From positions 40,632,853 through 40,696,852 of the forward strand of contig CM056811.1 of the NCBI GenBank assembly GCA_029852735.1: DNA of 64,000 bases, in the 5' to 3' direction. The notes beneath the pieces are model-generated. The model was not told the DNA's origin. It saw only the letters and a program-made list of their open reading frames with translations, and did no database searches. This stretch comes from Persea americana. Its lineage: Eukaryota; Streptophyta; Magnoliopsida; Laurales; Lauraceae. The position numbers were made by a program, and so were the translations under genes. Shown piece after piece: positions 9,101-23,408 of this stretch (its first letter is position 1; each line of letters starts with the position of its first letter).

Positions 9101-12100
9101 GTGGGTGTATGAAGAGAATGGCTCCAAAGGGCGCTTCACGAACTCCGCGGCTGAAAGAAGTGCTCTCGGAAGTTCTGAGGATCCGTTCTCGTTTAAGACG
9201 GGACTCGGGGAAATCCGGGCTTGAGAACTAATCCCGTGGGGTTCTCAGCCGTTTCCGAATGAAACGGTTTGATTGAGATTTTATGCGGCTCTAGGAAAGT
9301 GTTGGTTGTACACCTTCCTCGACGCAAATCGCGGTTGAACGACGAGCTCTGAAAAACAATGTGATGGCTCTTTTTACTTTAAAATGCGTTTCCGGCAAAT
9401 TAGGGCTTAGGAACCAATCTCGTGGGACTCAGTCTCGTTTCCTTCTGAAAACCCTATCTAGTGCAATCAATAGCCGGAATTTGGATAAGAACACGGATTG
9501 GATGACTCTGGGGCGTTTCGGGGCGTAACAATTTGTCTCTTGCTTTGCGATGCGTTTGATACGATTCTTGGCCGACAAACACATTTTATGATATTTTGTG
9601 GCACGTTTCGCTTCCAAATGTGTTTCAAGCGATTGTGTGGTAAGGAACGCCTTGCAAGGGCTTCAATGTCATTTAAGACCGAGACCCGTGTTTCGGGCCG
9701 TTCGTTCGTGATTTGAGGCGGATCGGTGAAGATGGACGGTGTAATTCTCATTTCACACAAGTCATTGTTTGGATACGCACTCTGCAGAGACCTTCGATAT
9801 ACTTTTCTTTAACACGGTTTTTGGGAAAAGTTGGGCTTAAGAGCTGATCCCAAGAGACTCTTCGACGTTTCAACCGACAATTGAATCTTGTGCAATCAAT
9901 AGCCCGTAATTGCATAAAAGCGCATGCCGGACGAGTCTATGTCATTTCAGGGTTTTAGGCTCTAGTCCTTTGCTTCGAAATGCTTTTACCACAATTCATG
10001 ACGAAATACACACGCCAAGATAGTCTGAGATACTTTTCGCTTTAAAAGGGGTATCAGGGGATTCATGGGTGTGAAATGCATTGCATTGGCTTCAGGGATG
10101 CATAGGTCTGAAACTCGTGCTTCGGACAGTTCCTAATCCATTTTACAATGAAGCCACGTTCTAGGTGGGTGTATGAAGAGAATGGCTCCAAAGGGCGCTT
10201 CACGAACTCCGCGGCTGAAAGAAGTGCTCTCGGAAGTTCTGAGGATCCGTTCTCGTTTAAGACGGGACTCGGGGAAATCCGGGCTTGAGAACTAATCCCG
10301 TGGGGTTCTCAGCCGTTTCCGAATGAAACGGTTTGATTGAGATTTTATGCGGCTCTAGGAAAGTGTTGGTTGTACACCTTCCTCGACGCAAATCGCGGTT
10401 GAACGACGAGCTCTGAAAAACAATGTGATGGCTCTTTTTACTTTAAAATGCGTTTCCGGCAAATTAGGGCTTAGGAACCAATCTCGTGGGACTCAGTCCC
10501 GTTTCCTTCTGAAAACCCTATCTAGTGCAATCAATAGCCGGAATTTGGATAAGAACACGGATTGGATGACTCTGGGGCGTTTCGGGGCGTAACAATTTGT
10601 CTCTTGCTTTGCGATGCGTTTGATACGATTCTTGGCCGACAAACACATTTTATGATATTTTGTGGCACGTTTCGCTTCCAAATGTGTTTCAAGCGATTGT
10701 GTGGTAAGGAACGCCTTGCAAGGGCTTCAATGTCATTTAAGACCGAGACCCGTGTTTCGGGCCGTTCGTTCGTGATTTGAGGCGGATCGGTGAAGATGGA
10801 CGTTGTAATTCTCATTTCACACAAGTCATTGTTTGGATACGCACTCTGCAGAGACCTTCGATATACTTTTCTTTAACACGGTTTTTGGGAAAAGTTGGGC
10901 TTAAGAGCTGATCCCAAGAGACTCTTCGACGTTTCAACCGACAATTGAATCTTGTGCAATCAATAGCCCGTAATTGCATAAAAGCGCATGCCGGACGAGT
11001 CTATGTCATTTCAGGGTTTTAGGCTCTAGTCCTTTGCTTCGAAATGCTTTTACCACAATTCATGACGAAATACACACGCCAAGATAGTCTGAGATACTTT
11101 TCGCTTTAAAAGGGGTATCAGGGGATTCATGGGTGTGAAATGCATTGCATTGGCTTCAGGGATGCATAGGTCTGAAACTCGTGCTTCGGACAGTTCCTAA
11201 TGCATTTTACAATGAAGCCACGTTCTAGGTGGGTGTATGAAGAGAATGGCTCCAAAGGGCGCTTCACGAACTCCGCGGCTGAAAGAAGTGCTCTCGGAAG
11301 TTCTGAGGATCCGTTCTCGTTTAAGACGGGACTCGGGGAAATCCGGGCTTGAGAACTAATCCCGTGGGGTTCTCAGCCGTTTCCGAATGAAACGGTTTGA
11401 TTGAGATTTTATGCGGCTCTAGGAAAGTGTTGGTTGTACACCTTCCTCGACGCAAATCGCGGTTGAACGACGAGCTCTGAAAAACAATGTGATGGCTCTT
11501 TTTACTTTAAAATGCGTTTCCGGCAAATTAGGGCTTAGGAACCAATCTCGTGGGACTCAGTCTCGTTTCCTTCTGAAAACCCTATCTAGTGCAATCAATA
11601 GCCGGAATTTGGATAAGAACACGGATTGGATGACTCTGGGGCGTTTCGGGGCGTAACAATTTGTCTCTTGCTTTGCGATGCGTTTGATACGATTCTTGGC
11701 CGACAAACACATTTTATGATATTTTGTGGCACGTTTCGCTTCCAAATGTGTTTCAAGCGATTGTGTGGTAAGGAACGCCTTGCAAGGGCTTCAATGTCAT
11801 TTAAGACCGAGACCCGTGTTTCGGGCCGTTCGTTCGTGATTTGAGGCGGATCGGTGAAGATGGACGGTGTAATTCTCATTTCACACAAGTCATTGTTTGG
11901 ATACGCACTCTGCAGAGACCTTCGATATACTTTTCTTTAACACGGTTTTTGGGAAAAGTTGGGCTTAAGAGCTGATCCCAAGAGACTCTTCGACGTTTCA
12001 ACCGACAATTGAATCTTGTGCAATCAATAGCCCGTAATTGCATAAAAGCGCATGCCGGACGAGTCTATGTCATTTCAGGGTTTTAGGCTCTAGTCCTTTG

Positions 12101-12768
12101 CTTCGAAATGCTTTTACCACAATTCATGACGAAATACACACGCCAAGATAGTCTGAGATACTTTTCGCTTTAAAAGGGGTATCAGGGGATTCATGGGTGT
12201 GAAATGCATTGCATTGGCTTCAGGGATGCATAGGTCTGAAACTCGTGCTTCGGACAGTTCCTAATCCATTTTACAATGAAGCCACGTTCTAGGTGGGTGT
12301 ATGAAGAGAATGGCTCCAAAGGGCGCTTCACGAACTCCGCGGCTGAAAGAAGTGCTCTCGGAAGTTCTGAGGATCCGTTCTCGTTTAAGACGGGACTCGG
12401 GGAAATCCGGGCTTGAGAACTAATCCCGTGGGGTTCTCAGCCGTTTCCGAATGAAACGGTTTGATTGAGATTTTATGCGGCTCTAGGAAAGTGTTGGTTG
12501 TACACCTTCCTCGACGCAAATCGCGGTTGAACGACGAGCTCTGAAAAACAATGTGATGGCTCTTTTTACTTTAAAATGCGTTTCCGGCAAATTAGGGCTT
12601 AGGAACCAATCTCGTGGGACTCAGTCCCGTTTCCTTCTGAAAACCCTATCTAGTGCAATCAATAGCCGGAATTTGGATAAGAACACGGATTGGATGACTC
12701 TGGGGCGTTTCGGGGCGTAACAATTTGTCTCTTGCTTTGCGATGCGTTTGATACGATTCTTGGCCGAC
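3193..12768 (+). repeat. Copies 4-12: five-unit HOR plus one expanded version (A B C, D E A' C B C)
   Basis: Unit types by marker state: A is 163T, 562C, 923C; B is 163T, 562G, 923T; C is 163G, 562C, 923C; D is 12T, 163T, 551G, 773T, 907G; E is 32G, 116G, 163G, 907C, 923T. Copies 4-8 read A B C D E. Copies 9-12 read A' C B C before the next D, so this round of the pattern has six units, as if one C-B step had been added. Copy 4 has a private G to A at 3984. Confidence 0.75.
4104..4116. other. 13-bp palindrome GGGACTCAGTCCC, switched on or off by marker 923
   Basis: In copies with C at unit position 923 the bases 912-924 read GGGACTCAGTCCC, two six-base arms around one central base. Copies with T at 923 break the symmetry. 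I read C in 31 of 60 copies: 3, 4, 6, 7, 10, 12, 13, 15, 17, 18, 20, 22-25, 27, 29, 31, 32, 34, 35, 37, 39, 42, 44, 47, 50, 52, 54, 56 and 59. In the right half it marks Y units and is absent from X units. The example given is copy 4. Confidence 0.7.
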
Positions 12769-15700
12769 AAACACATTTTTTGATATTTTGTGGCACGTTT
12801 CGCTTCCAAATGTGTTTCAAGCGATTGTGTGGTAAGGAACGCCTTGCAAGGGCTTCAATGTCATTTAAGACCGAGACCCGTGTTTCGGGCCGTTCGTTCG
12901 TGATTTGAGGCGGATCGGTGAAGATGGACGTTGTAATTCTCATTTCACACAAGTCATTTTTTGGATACGCACTCTGCAGAGACCTTCGATATACTTTTCT
13001 TTAACACGGTTTTTGGGAAAAGTTGGGCTTAAGAGCTGATCCCAAGAGACTCTTCGACGTTTCAACCGACAATTGAATCTTGTGCAATCAATAGCCCGTA
13101 ATTGCATAAAAGCGCATGCCGGACGAGTCTATGTCATTTCAGGGTTTTAGGCTCTAGTCCTTTGCTTCGAAATGCTTTTACCACAATTCATGACGAAATA
13201 CACACGCCAAGATAGTCTGAGATACTTTTCGCTTTAAAAGGGGTATCAGGGGATTCATGGGTGTGAAATGCATTGCATTGGCTTCAGGGATGCATAGGTC
13301 TGAAACTCGTGCTTCGGAGAGTTCCTAATCCATTTTACAATGAAGCCACGTTCTAGGTGGGTGTATGAAGAGAATGGCTCCAAAGGGCGCTTCACGAACT
13401 CCGCGGCTGAAAGAAGTGCTCTCGGAAGTTCTGAGGATCCGTTCTCGTTTAAGACGGGACTCGGGGAAATCCGGGCTTGAGAACTAATCCCGTGGGGTTC
13501 TCAGCCGTTTCCGAATGAAACGGTTTGATTGAGATTTTATTCGGCTCTAGGAAAGTGTTGGTTGTACACCTTCCTCGACGCAAATCGCGGTTGAACGACG
13601 AGCTCTGAAAAACAATGTGATGGCTCTTTTTACTTTAAAATGCGTTTCCGGCAAATTAGGGCTTAGGAACCAATGTCGTGGGACTCAGTCCCGTTTCCTT
13701 CTGAAAACCCTATCTAGTGCAATCAATAGCCGGAATTTGGATAAGAACACGGATTGGATGACTCTGGGGCGTTTCGGGGCGTAACAATTTGTCTCTTGCT
13801 TTGCGATGCGTTTGATACGATTCTTGGCCGACAAACACATTTTATGATATTTTGTGGCACGTTGCGCTTCCAAATGTGTTTCAAGCGATTGTGTGGTAAG
13901 GAACGCCTTGCAAGGGCTTCAATGTCATTTAAGACCGAGACCCGTGTGTCGGGCCGTTCGTTCGTGATTTGAGGCGGATCGGTGAAGATGGACGGTGTAA
14001 TTCTCATTTCACACAAGTCATTGTTTGGATACGCACTCTGCAGAGACCTTCGATATACTTTTCTTTAACACGGTTTTTGGGAAAAGTTGGGCTTAAGAGC
14101 TGATCCCAAGAGACTCTTCGACGTTTCAACCGACAATTGAATCTTGTGCAATCAATAGCCCGTAATTGCATAAAAGCGCATGCCGGACGAGTCTATGTCA
14201 TTTCAGGGTTTTAGGCTCTAGTCCTTTGCTTCGAAATGCTTTTACCACAATTCATGACGAAATACACACGCCAAGATAGTCTGAGATACTTTTCGCTTTA
14301 AAAGGGGTATCAGGGGATTCATGGGTGTGAAATGCATTGCATTGGCTTCAGGGATGCATAGGTCTGAAACTCGTGCTTCGGACAGTTCCTAATCCATTTT
14401 ACAATGAAGCCACGTTCTAGGTGGGTGTATGAAGAGAATGGCTCCAAAGGGCGCTTCACGAACTCCGCGGCTGAAAGAAGTGCTCTCGGAAGTTCTGAGG
14501 ATCCGTTCTCGTTTAAGACGGGACTCGGGGAAATCCGGGCTTGAGAACTAATCCCGTGGGGTTCTCAGCCGTTTCCGAATGAAACGGTTTGATTGAGATT
14601 TTATGCGGCTCTAGGAAAGTGTTGGTTGTACACCTTCCTCGACGCAAATCGCGGTTGAACGACGAGCTCTGAAAAACAATGTGATGGCTCTTTTTACTTT
14701 AAAATGCGTTTCCGGCAAATTAGGGCTTAGGAACCAATCTCGTGGGACTCAGTCTCGTTTCCTTCTGAAAACCCTATCTAGTGCAATCAATAGCCGGAAT
14801 TTGGATAAGAACACGGATTGGATGACTCTGGGGCGTTTCGGGGCGTAACAATTTGTCTCTTGCTTTGCGATGCGTTTGATACGATTCTTGGCCGACAAAC
14901 ACATTTTATGATATTTTGTGGCACGTTTCGCTTCCAAATGTGTTTCAAGCGATTGTGTGGTAAGGAACGCCTTGCAAGGGCTTCAATGTCATTTAAGACC
15001 GAGACCCGTGTTTCGGGCCGTTCGTTCGTGATTTGAGGCGGATCGGTGAAGATGGACGTTGTAATTCTCATTTCACACAAGTCATTGTTTGGATACGCAC
15101 TCTGCAGAGACCTTCGATATACTTTTCTTTAACACGGTTTTTGGGAAAAGTTGGGCTTAAGAGCTGATCCCAAGAGACTCTTCGACGTTTCAACCGACAA
15201 TTGAATCTTGTGCAATCAATAGCCCGTAATTGCATAAAAGCGCATGCCGGACGAGTCTATGTCATTTCAGGGTTTTAGGCTCTAGTCCTTTGCTTCGAAA
15301 TGCTTTTACCACAATTCATGACGAAATACACACGCCAAGATAGTCTGAGATACTTTTCGCTTTAAAAGGGGTATCAGGGGATTCATGGGTGTGAAATGCA
15401 TTGCATTGGCTTCAGGGATGCATAGGTCTGAAACTCGTGCTTCGGACAGTTCCTAATCCATTTTACAATGAAGCCACGTTCTAGGTGGGTGTATGAAGAG
15501 AATGGCTCCAAAGGGCGCTTCACGAACTCCGCGGCTGAAAGAAGTGCTCTCGGAAGTTCTGAGGATCCGTTCTCGTTTAAGACGGGACTCGGGGAAATCC
15601 GGGCTTGAGAACTAATCCCGTGGGGTTCTCAGCCGTTTCCGAATGAAACGGTTTGATTGAGATTTTATGCGGCTCTAGGAAAGTGTTGGTTGTACACCTT

Positions 15701-18088
15701 CCTCGACGCAAATCGCGGTTGAACGACGAGCTCTGAAAAACAATGTGATGGCTCTTTTTACTTTAAAATGCGTTTCCGGCAAATTAGGGCTTAGGAACCA
15801 ATCTCGTGGGACTCAGTCCCGTTTCCTTCTGAAAACCCTATCTAGTGCAATCAATAGCCGGAATTTGGATAAGAACACGGATTGGATGACTCTGGGGCGT
15901 TTCGGGGCGTAACAATTTGTCTCTTGCTTTGCGATGCGTTTGATACGATTCTTGGCCGACAAACACATTTTATGATATTTTGTGGCACGTTTCGCTTCCA
16001 AATGTGTTTCAAGCGATTGTGTGGTAAGGAACGCCTTGCAAGGGCTTCAATGTCATTTAAGACCGAGACCCGTGTTTCGGGCCGTTCGTTCGTGATTTGA
16101 GGCGGATCGGTGAAGATGGACGTTGTAATTCTCATTTCACACAAGTCATTGTTTGGATACGCACTCTGCAGAGACCTTCGATATACTTTTCTTTAACACG
16201 GTTTTTGGGAAAAGTTGGGCTTAAGAGCTGATCCCAAGAGACTCTTCGACGTTTCAACCGACAATTGAATCTTGTGCAATCAATAGCCCGTAATTGCATA
16301 AAAGCGCATGCCGGACGAGTCTATGTCATTTCAGGGTTTTAGGCTCTAGTCCTTTGCTTCGAAATGCTTTTACCACAATTCATGACGAAATACACACGCC
16401 AAGATAGTCTGAGATACTTTTCGCTTTAAAAGGGGTATCAGGGGATTCATGGGTGTGAAATGCATTGCATTGGCTTCAGGGATGCATAGGTCTGAAACTC
16501 GTGCTTCGGACAGTTCCTAATGCATTTTACAATGAAGCCACGTTCTAGGTGGGTGTATGAAGAGAATGGCTCCAAAGGGCGCTTCACGAACTCCGCGGCT
16601 GAAAGAAGTGCTCTCGGAAGTTCTGAGGATCCGTTCTCGTTTAAGACGGGACTCGGGGAAATCCGGGCTTGAGAACTAATCCCGTGGGGTTCTCAGCCGT
16701 TTCCGAATGAAACGGTTTGATTGAGATTTTATGCGGCTCTAGGAAAGTGTTGGTTGTACACCTTCCTCGACGCAAATCGCGGTTGAACGACGAGCTCTGA
16801 AAAACAATGTGATGGCTCTTTTTACTTTAAAATGCGTTTCCGGCAAATTAGGGCTTAGGAACCAATCTCGTGGGACTCAGTCTCGTTTCCTTCTGAAAAC
16901 CCTATCTAGTGCAATCAATAGCCGGAATTTGGATAAGAACACGGATTGGATGACTCTGGGGCGTTTCGGGGCGTAACAATTTGTCTCTTGCTTTGCGATG
17001 CGTTTGATACGATTCTTGGCCGACAAACACATTTTATGATATTTTGTGGCACGTTTCGCTTCCAAATGTGTTTCAAGCGATTGTGTGGTAAGGAACGCCT
17101 TGCAAGGGCTTCAATGTCATTTAAGACCGAGACCCGTGTTTCGGGCCGTTCGTTCGTGATTTGAGGCGGATCGGTGAAGATGGACGGTGTAATTCTCATT
17201 TCACACAAGTCATTGTTTGGATACGCACTCTGCAGAGACCTTCGATATACTTTTCTTTAACACGGTTTTTGGGAAAAGTTGGGCTTAAGAGCTGATCCCA
17301 AGAGACTCTTCGACGTTTCAACCGACAATTGAATCTTGTGCAATCAATAGCCCGTAATTGCATAAAAGCGCATGCCGGACGAGTCTATGTCATTTCAGGG
17401 TTTTAGGCTCTAGTCCTTTGCTTCGAAATGCTTTTACCACAATTCATGACGAAATACACACGCCAAGATAGTCTGAGATACTTTTCGCTTTAAAAGGGGT
17501 ATCAGGGGATTCATGGGTGTGAAATGCATTGCATTGGCTTCAGGGATGCATAGGTCTGAAACTCGTGCTTCGGACAGTTCCTAATCCATTTTACAATGAA
17601 GCCACGTTCTAGGTGGGTGTATGAAGAGAATGGCTCCAAAGGGCGCTTCACGAACTCCGCGGCTGAAAGAAGTGCTCTCGGAAGTTCTGAGGATCCGTTC
17701 TCGTTTAAGACGGGACTCGGGGAAATCCGGGCTTGAGAACTAATCCCGTGGGGTTCTCAGCCGTTTCCGAATGAAACGGTTTGATTGAGATTTTATGCGG
17801 CTCTAGGAAAGTGTTGGTTGTACACCTTCCTCGACGCAAATCGCGGTTGAACGACGAGCTCTGAAAAACAATGTGATGGCTCTTTTTACTTTAAAATGCG
17901 TTTCCGGCAAATTAGGGCTTAGGAACCAATCTCGTGGGACTCAGTCCCGTTTCCTTCTGAAAACCCTATCTAGTGCAATCAATAGCCGGAATTTGGATAA
18001 GAACACGGATTGGATGACTCTGGGGCGTTTCGGGGCGTAACAATTTGTCTCTTGCTTTGCGATGCGTTTGATACGATTCTTGGCCGAC
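12769..18088 (+). repeat. Copies 13-17: five-unit HOR (D E A B C), 5320 bp
   Basis: Types run D E A B C. The D unit (copy 13) carries T instead of G at unit position 191 (window 12959), a change seen again only in copy 18, exactly 5320 bp downstream. Sharing this rare mark shows that the block and the next one descend from a recent five-unit duplication, not from older shared pattern alone. Confidence 0.8.
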
Positions 18089-21000
18089 AAACACATTTTT
18101 TGATATTTTGTGGCACGTTTCGCTTCCAAATGTGTTTCAAGCGATTGTGTGGTAAGGAACGCCTTGCAAGGGCTTCAATGTCATTTAAGACCGAGACCCG
18201 TGTTTCGGGCCGTTCGTTCGTGATTTGAGGCGGATCGGTGAAGATGGACGTTGTAATTCTCATTTCACACAAGTCATTTTTTGGATACGCACTCTGCAGA
18301 GACCTTCGATATACTTTTCTTTAACACGGTTTTTGGGAAAAGTTGGGCTTAAGAGCTGATCCCAAGAGACTCTTCGACGTTTCAACCGACAATTGAATCT
18401 TGTGCAATCAATAGCCCGTAATTGCATAAAAGCGCATGCCGGACGAGTCTATGTCATTTCAGGGTTTTAGGCTCTAGTCCTTTGCTTCGAAATGCTTTTA
18501 CCACAATTCATGACGAAATACACACGCCAAGATAGTCTGAGATACTTTTCGCTTTAAAAGGGGTATCAGGGGATTCATGGGTGTGAAATGCATTGCATTG
18601 GCTTCAGGGATGCATAGGTCTGAAACTCGTGCTTCGGAGAGTTCCTAATCCATTTTACAATGAAGCCACGTTCTAGGTGGGTGTATGAAGAGAATGGCTC
18701 CAAAGGGCGCTTCACGAACTCCGCGGCTGAAAGAAGTGCTCTCGGAAGTTCTGAGGATCCGTTCTCGTTTAAGACGGGACTCGGGGAAATCCGGGCTTGA
18801 GAACTAATCCCGTGGGGTTCTCAGCCGTTTCCGAATGAAACGGTTTGATTGAGATTTTATTCGGCTCTAGGAAAGTGTTGGTTGTACACCTTCCTCGACG
18901 CAAATCGCGGTTGAACGACGAGCTCTGAAAAACAATGTGATGGCTCTTTTTACTTTAAAATGCGTTTCCGGCAAATTAGGGCTTAGGAACCAATGTCGTG
19001 GGACTCAGTCCCGTTTCCTTCTGAAAACCCTATCTAGTGCAATCAATAGCCGGAATTTGGATAAGAACACGGATTGGATGACTCTGGGGCGTTTCGGGGC
19101 GTAACAATTTGTCTCTTGCTTTGCGATGCGTTTGATACGATTCTTGGCCGACAAACACATTTTATGATATTTTGTGGCACGTTGCGCTTCCAAATGTGTT
19201 TCAAGCGATTGTGTGGTAAGGAACGCCTTGCAAGGGCTTCAATGTCATTTAAGACCGAGACCCGTGTGTCGGGCCGTTCGTTCGTGATTTGAGGCGGATC
19301 GGTGAAGATGGACGGTGTAATTCTCATTTCACACAAGTCATTGTTTGGATACGCACTCTGCAGAGACCTTCGATATACTTTTCTTTAACACGGTTTTTGG
19401 GAAAAGTTGGGCTTAAGAGCTGATCCCAAGAGACTCTTCGACGTTTCAACCGACAATTGAATCTTGTGCAATCAATAGCCCGTAATTGCATAAAAGCGCA
19501 TGCCGGACGAGTCTATGTCATTTCAGGGTTTTAGGCTCTAGTCCTTTGCTTCGAAATGCTTTTACCACAATTCATGACGAAATACACACGCCAAGATAGT
19601 CTGAGATACTTTTCGCTTTAAAAGGGGTATCAGGGGATTCATGGGTGTGAAATGCATTGCATTGGCTTCAGGGATGCATAGGTCTGAAACTCGTGCTTCG
19701 GACAGTTCCTAATCCATTTTACAATGAAGCCACGTTCTAGGTGGGTGTATGAAGAGAATGGCTCCAAAGGGCGCTTCACGAACTCCGCGGCTGAAAGAAG
19801 TGCTCTCGGAAGTTCTGAGGATCCGTTCTCGTTTAAGACGGGACTCGGGGAAATCCGGGCTTGAGAACTAATCCCGTGGGGTTCTCAGCCGTTTCCGAAT
19901 GAAACGGTTTGATTGAGATTTTATGCGGCTCTAGGAAAGTGTTGGTTGTACACCTTCCTCGACGCAAATCGCGGTTGAACGACGAGCTCTGAAAAACAAT
20001 GTGATGGCTCTTTTTACTTTAAAATGCGTTTCCGGCAAATTAGGGCTTAGGAACCAATCTCGTGGGACTCAGTCTCGTTTCCTTCTGAAAACCCTATCTA
20101 GTGCAATCAATAGCCGGAATTTGGATAAGAACACGGATTGGATGACTCTGGGGCGTTTCGGGGCGTAACAATTTGTCTCTTGCTTTGCGATGCGTTTGAT
20201 ACGATTCTTGGCCGACAAACACATTTTATGATATTTTGTGGCACGTTTCGCTTCCAAATGTGTTTCAAGCGATTGTGTGGTAAGGAACGCCTTGCAAGGG
20301 CTTCAATGTCATTTAAGACCGAGACCCGTGTTTCGGGCCGTTCGTTCGTGATTTGAGGCGGATCGGTGAAGATGGACGTTGTAATTCTCATTTCACACAA
20401 GTCATTGTTTGGATACGCACTCTGCAGAGACCTTCGATATACTTTTCTTTAACACGGTTTTTGGGAAAAGTTGGGCTTAAGAGCTGATCCCAAGAGACTC
20501 TTCGACGTTTCAACCGACAATTGAATCTTGTGCAATCAATAGCCCGTAATTGCATAAAAGCGCATGCCGGACGAGTCTATGTCATTTCAGGGTTTTAGGC
20601 TCTAGTCCTTTGCTTCGAAATGCTTTTACCACAATTCATGACGAAATACACACGCCAAGATAGTCTGAGATACTTTTCGCTTTAAAAGGGGTATCAGGGG
20701 ATTCATGGGTGTGAAATGCATTGCATTGGCTTCAGGGATGCATAGGTCTGAAACTCGTGCTTCGGACAGTTCCTAATCCATTTTACAATGAAGCCACGTT
20801 CTAGGTGGGTGTATGAAGAGAATGGCTCCAAAGGGCGCTTCACGAACTCCGCGGCTGAAAGAAGTGCTCTCGGAAGTTCTGAGGATCCGTTCTCGTTTAA
20901 GACGGGACTCGGGGAAATCCGGGCTTGAGAACTAATCCCGTGGGGTTCTCAGCCGTTTCCGAATGAAACGGTTTGATTGAGATTTTATGCGGCTCTAGGA

Positions 21001-23408
21001 AAGTGTTGGTTGTACACCTTCCTCGACGCAAATCGCGGTTGAACGACGAGCTCTGAAAAACAATGTGATGGCTCTTTTTACTTTAAAATGCGTTTCCGGC
21101 AAATTAGGGCTTAGGAACCAATCTCGTGGGACTCAGTCCCGTTTCCTTCTGAAAACCCTATCTAGTGCAATCAATAGCCGGAATTTGGATAAGAACACGG
21201 ATTGGATGACTCTGGGGCGTTTCGGGGCGTAACAATTTGTCTCTTGCTTTGCGATGCGTTTGATACGATTCTTGGCCGACAAACACATTTTATGATATTT
21301 TGTGGCACGTTTCGCTTCCAAATGTGTTTCAAGCGATTGTGTGGTAAGGAACGCCTTGCAAGGGCTTCAATGTCATTTAAGACCGAGACCCGTGTTTCGG
21401 GCCGTTCGTTCGTGATTTGAGGCGGATCGGTGAAGATGGACGTTGTAATTCTCATTTCACACAAGTCATTGTTTGGATACGCACTCTGCAGAGACCTTCG
21501 ATATACTTTTCTTTAACACGGTTTTTGGGAAAAGTTGGGCTTAAGAGCTGATCCCAAGAGACTCTTCGACGTTTCAACCGACAATTGAATCTTGTGCAAT
21601 CAATAGCCCGTAATTGCATAAAAGCGCATGCCGGACGAGTCTATGTCATTTCAGGGTTTTAGGCTCTAGTCCTTTGCTTCGAAATGCTTTTACCACAATT
21701 CATGACGAAATACACACGCCAAGATAGTCTGAGATACTTTTCGCTTTAAAAGGGGTATCAGGGGATTCATGGGTGTGAAATGCATTGCATTGGCTTCAGG
21801 GATGCATAGGTCTGAAACTCGTGCTTCGGACAGTTCCTAATGCATTTTACAATGAAGCCACGTTCTAGGTGGGTGTATGAAGAGAATGGCTCCAAAGGGC
21901 GCTTCACGAACTCCGCGGCTGAAAGAAGTGCTCTCGGAAGTTCTGAGGATCCGTTCTCGTTTAAGACGGGACTCGGGGAAATCCGGGCTTGAGAACTAAT
22001 CCCGTGGGGTTCTCAGCCGTTTCCGAATGAAACGGTTTGATTGAGATTTTATGCGGCTCTAGGAAAGTGTTGGTTGTACACCTTCCTCGACGCAAATCGC
22101 GGTTGAACGACGAGCTCTGAAAAACAATGTGATGGCTCTTTTTACTTTAAAATGCGTTTCCGGCAAATTAGGGCTTAGGAACCAATCTCGTGGGACTCAG
22201 TCTCGTTTCCTTCTGAAAACCCTATCTAGTGCAATCAATAGCCGGAATTTGGATAAGAACACGGATTGGATGACTCTGGGGCGTTTCGGGGCGTAACAAT
22301 TTGTCTCTTGCTTTGCGATGCGTTTGATACGATTCTTGGCCGACAAACACATTTTATGATATTTTGTGGCACGTTTCACTTCCAAATGTGTTTCAAGCGA
22401 TTGTGTGGTAAGGAACGCCTTGCAAGGGCTTCAATGTCATTTAAGACCGAGACCCGTGTTTCGGGCCGTTCGTTCGTGATTTGAGGCGGATCGGTGAAGA
22501 TGGACGGTGTAATTCTCATTTCACACAAGTCATTGTTTGGATACGCACTCTGCAGAGACCTTCGATATACTTTTCTTTAACACGGTTTTTGGGAAAAGTT
22601 GGGCTTAAGAGCTGATCCCAAGAGACTCTTCGACGTTTCAACCGACAATTGAATCTTGTGCAATCAATAGCCCGTAATTGCATAAAAGCGCATGCCGGAC
22701 GAGTCTATGTCATTTCAGGGTTTTAGGCTCTAGTCCTTTGCTTCGAAATGCTTTTACCACAATTCATGACGAAATACACACGCCAAGATAGTCTGAGATA
22801 CTTTTCGCTTTAAAAGGGGTATCAGGGGATTCATGGGTGTGAAATGCATTGCATTGGCTTCAGGGATGCATAGGTCTGAAACTCGTGCTTCGGACAGTTC
22901 CTAATCCATTTTACAATGAAGCCACGTTCTAGGTGGGTGTATGAAGAGAATGGCTCCAAAGGGCGCTTCACGAACTCCGCGGCTGAAAGAAGTGCTCTCG
23001 GAAGTTCTGAGGATCCGTTCTCGTTTAAGACGGGACTCGGGGAAATCCGGGCTTGAGAACTAATCCCGTGGGGTTCTCAGCCGTTTCCGAATGAAACGGT
23101 TTGATTGAGATTTTATGCGGCTCTAGGAAAGTGTTGGTTGTACACCTTCCTCGACGCAAATCGCGGTTGAACGACGAGCTCTGAAAAACAATGTGATGGC
23201 TCTTTTTACTTTAAAATGCGTTTCCGGCAAATTAGGGCTTAGGAACCAATCTCGTGGGACTCAGTCCCGTTTCCTTCTGAAAACCCTATCTAGTGCAATC
23301 AATAGCCGGAATTTGGATAAGAACACGGATTGGATGACTCTGGGGCGTTTCGGGGCGTAACAATTTGTCTCTTGCTTTGCGATGCGTTTGATACGATTCT
23401 TGGCCGAC
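18089..23408 (+). repeat. Copies 18-22: five-unit HOR (D E A B C), sister of the preceding block
   Basis: Types again run D E A B C, with the shared 191T mark at 18279. It differs from its sister by a G to A change at 22378 in copy 22, at a CpG, which also removes a start codon on the minus strand and so shortens one of the chance open reading frames. The next D unit (copy 23) lacks 191T, so the shared segment ends before 23599. Confidence 0.8.
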
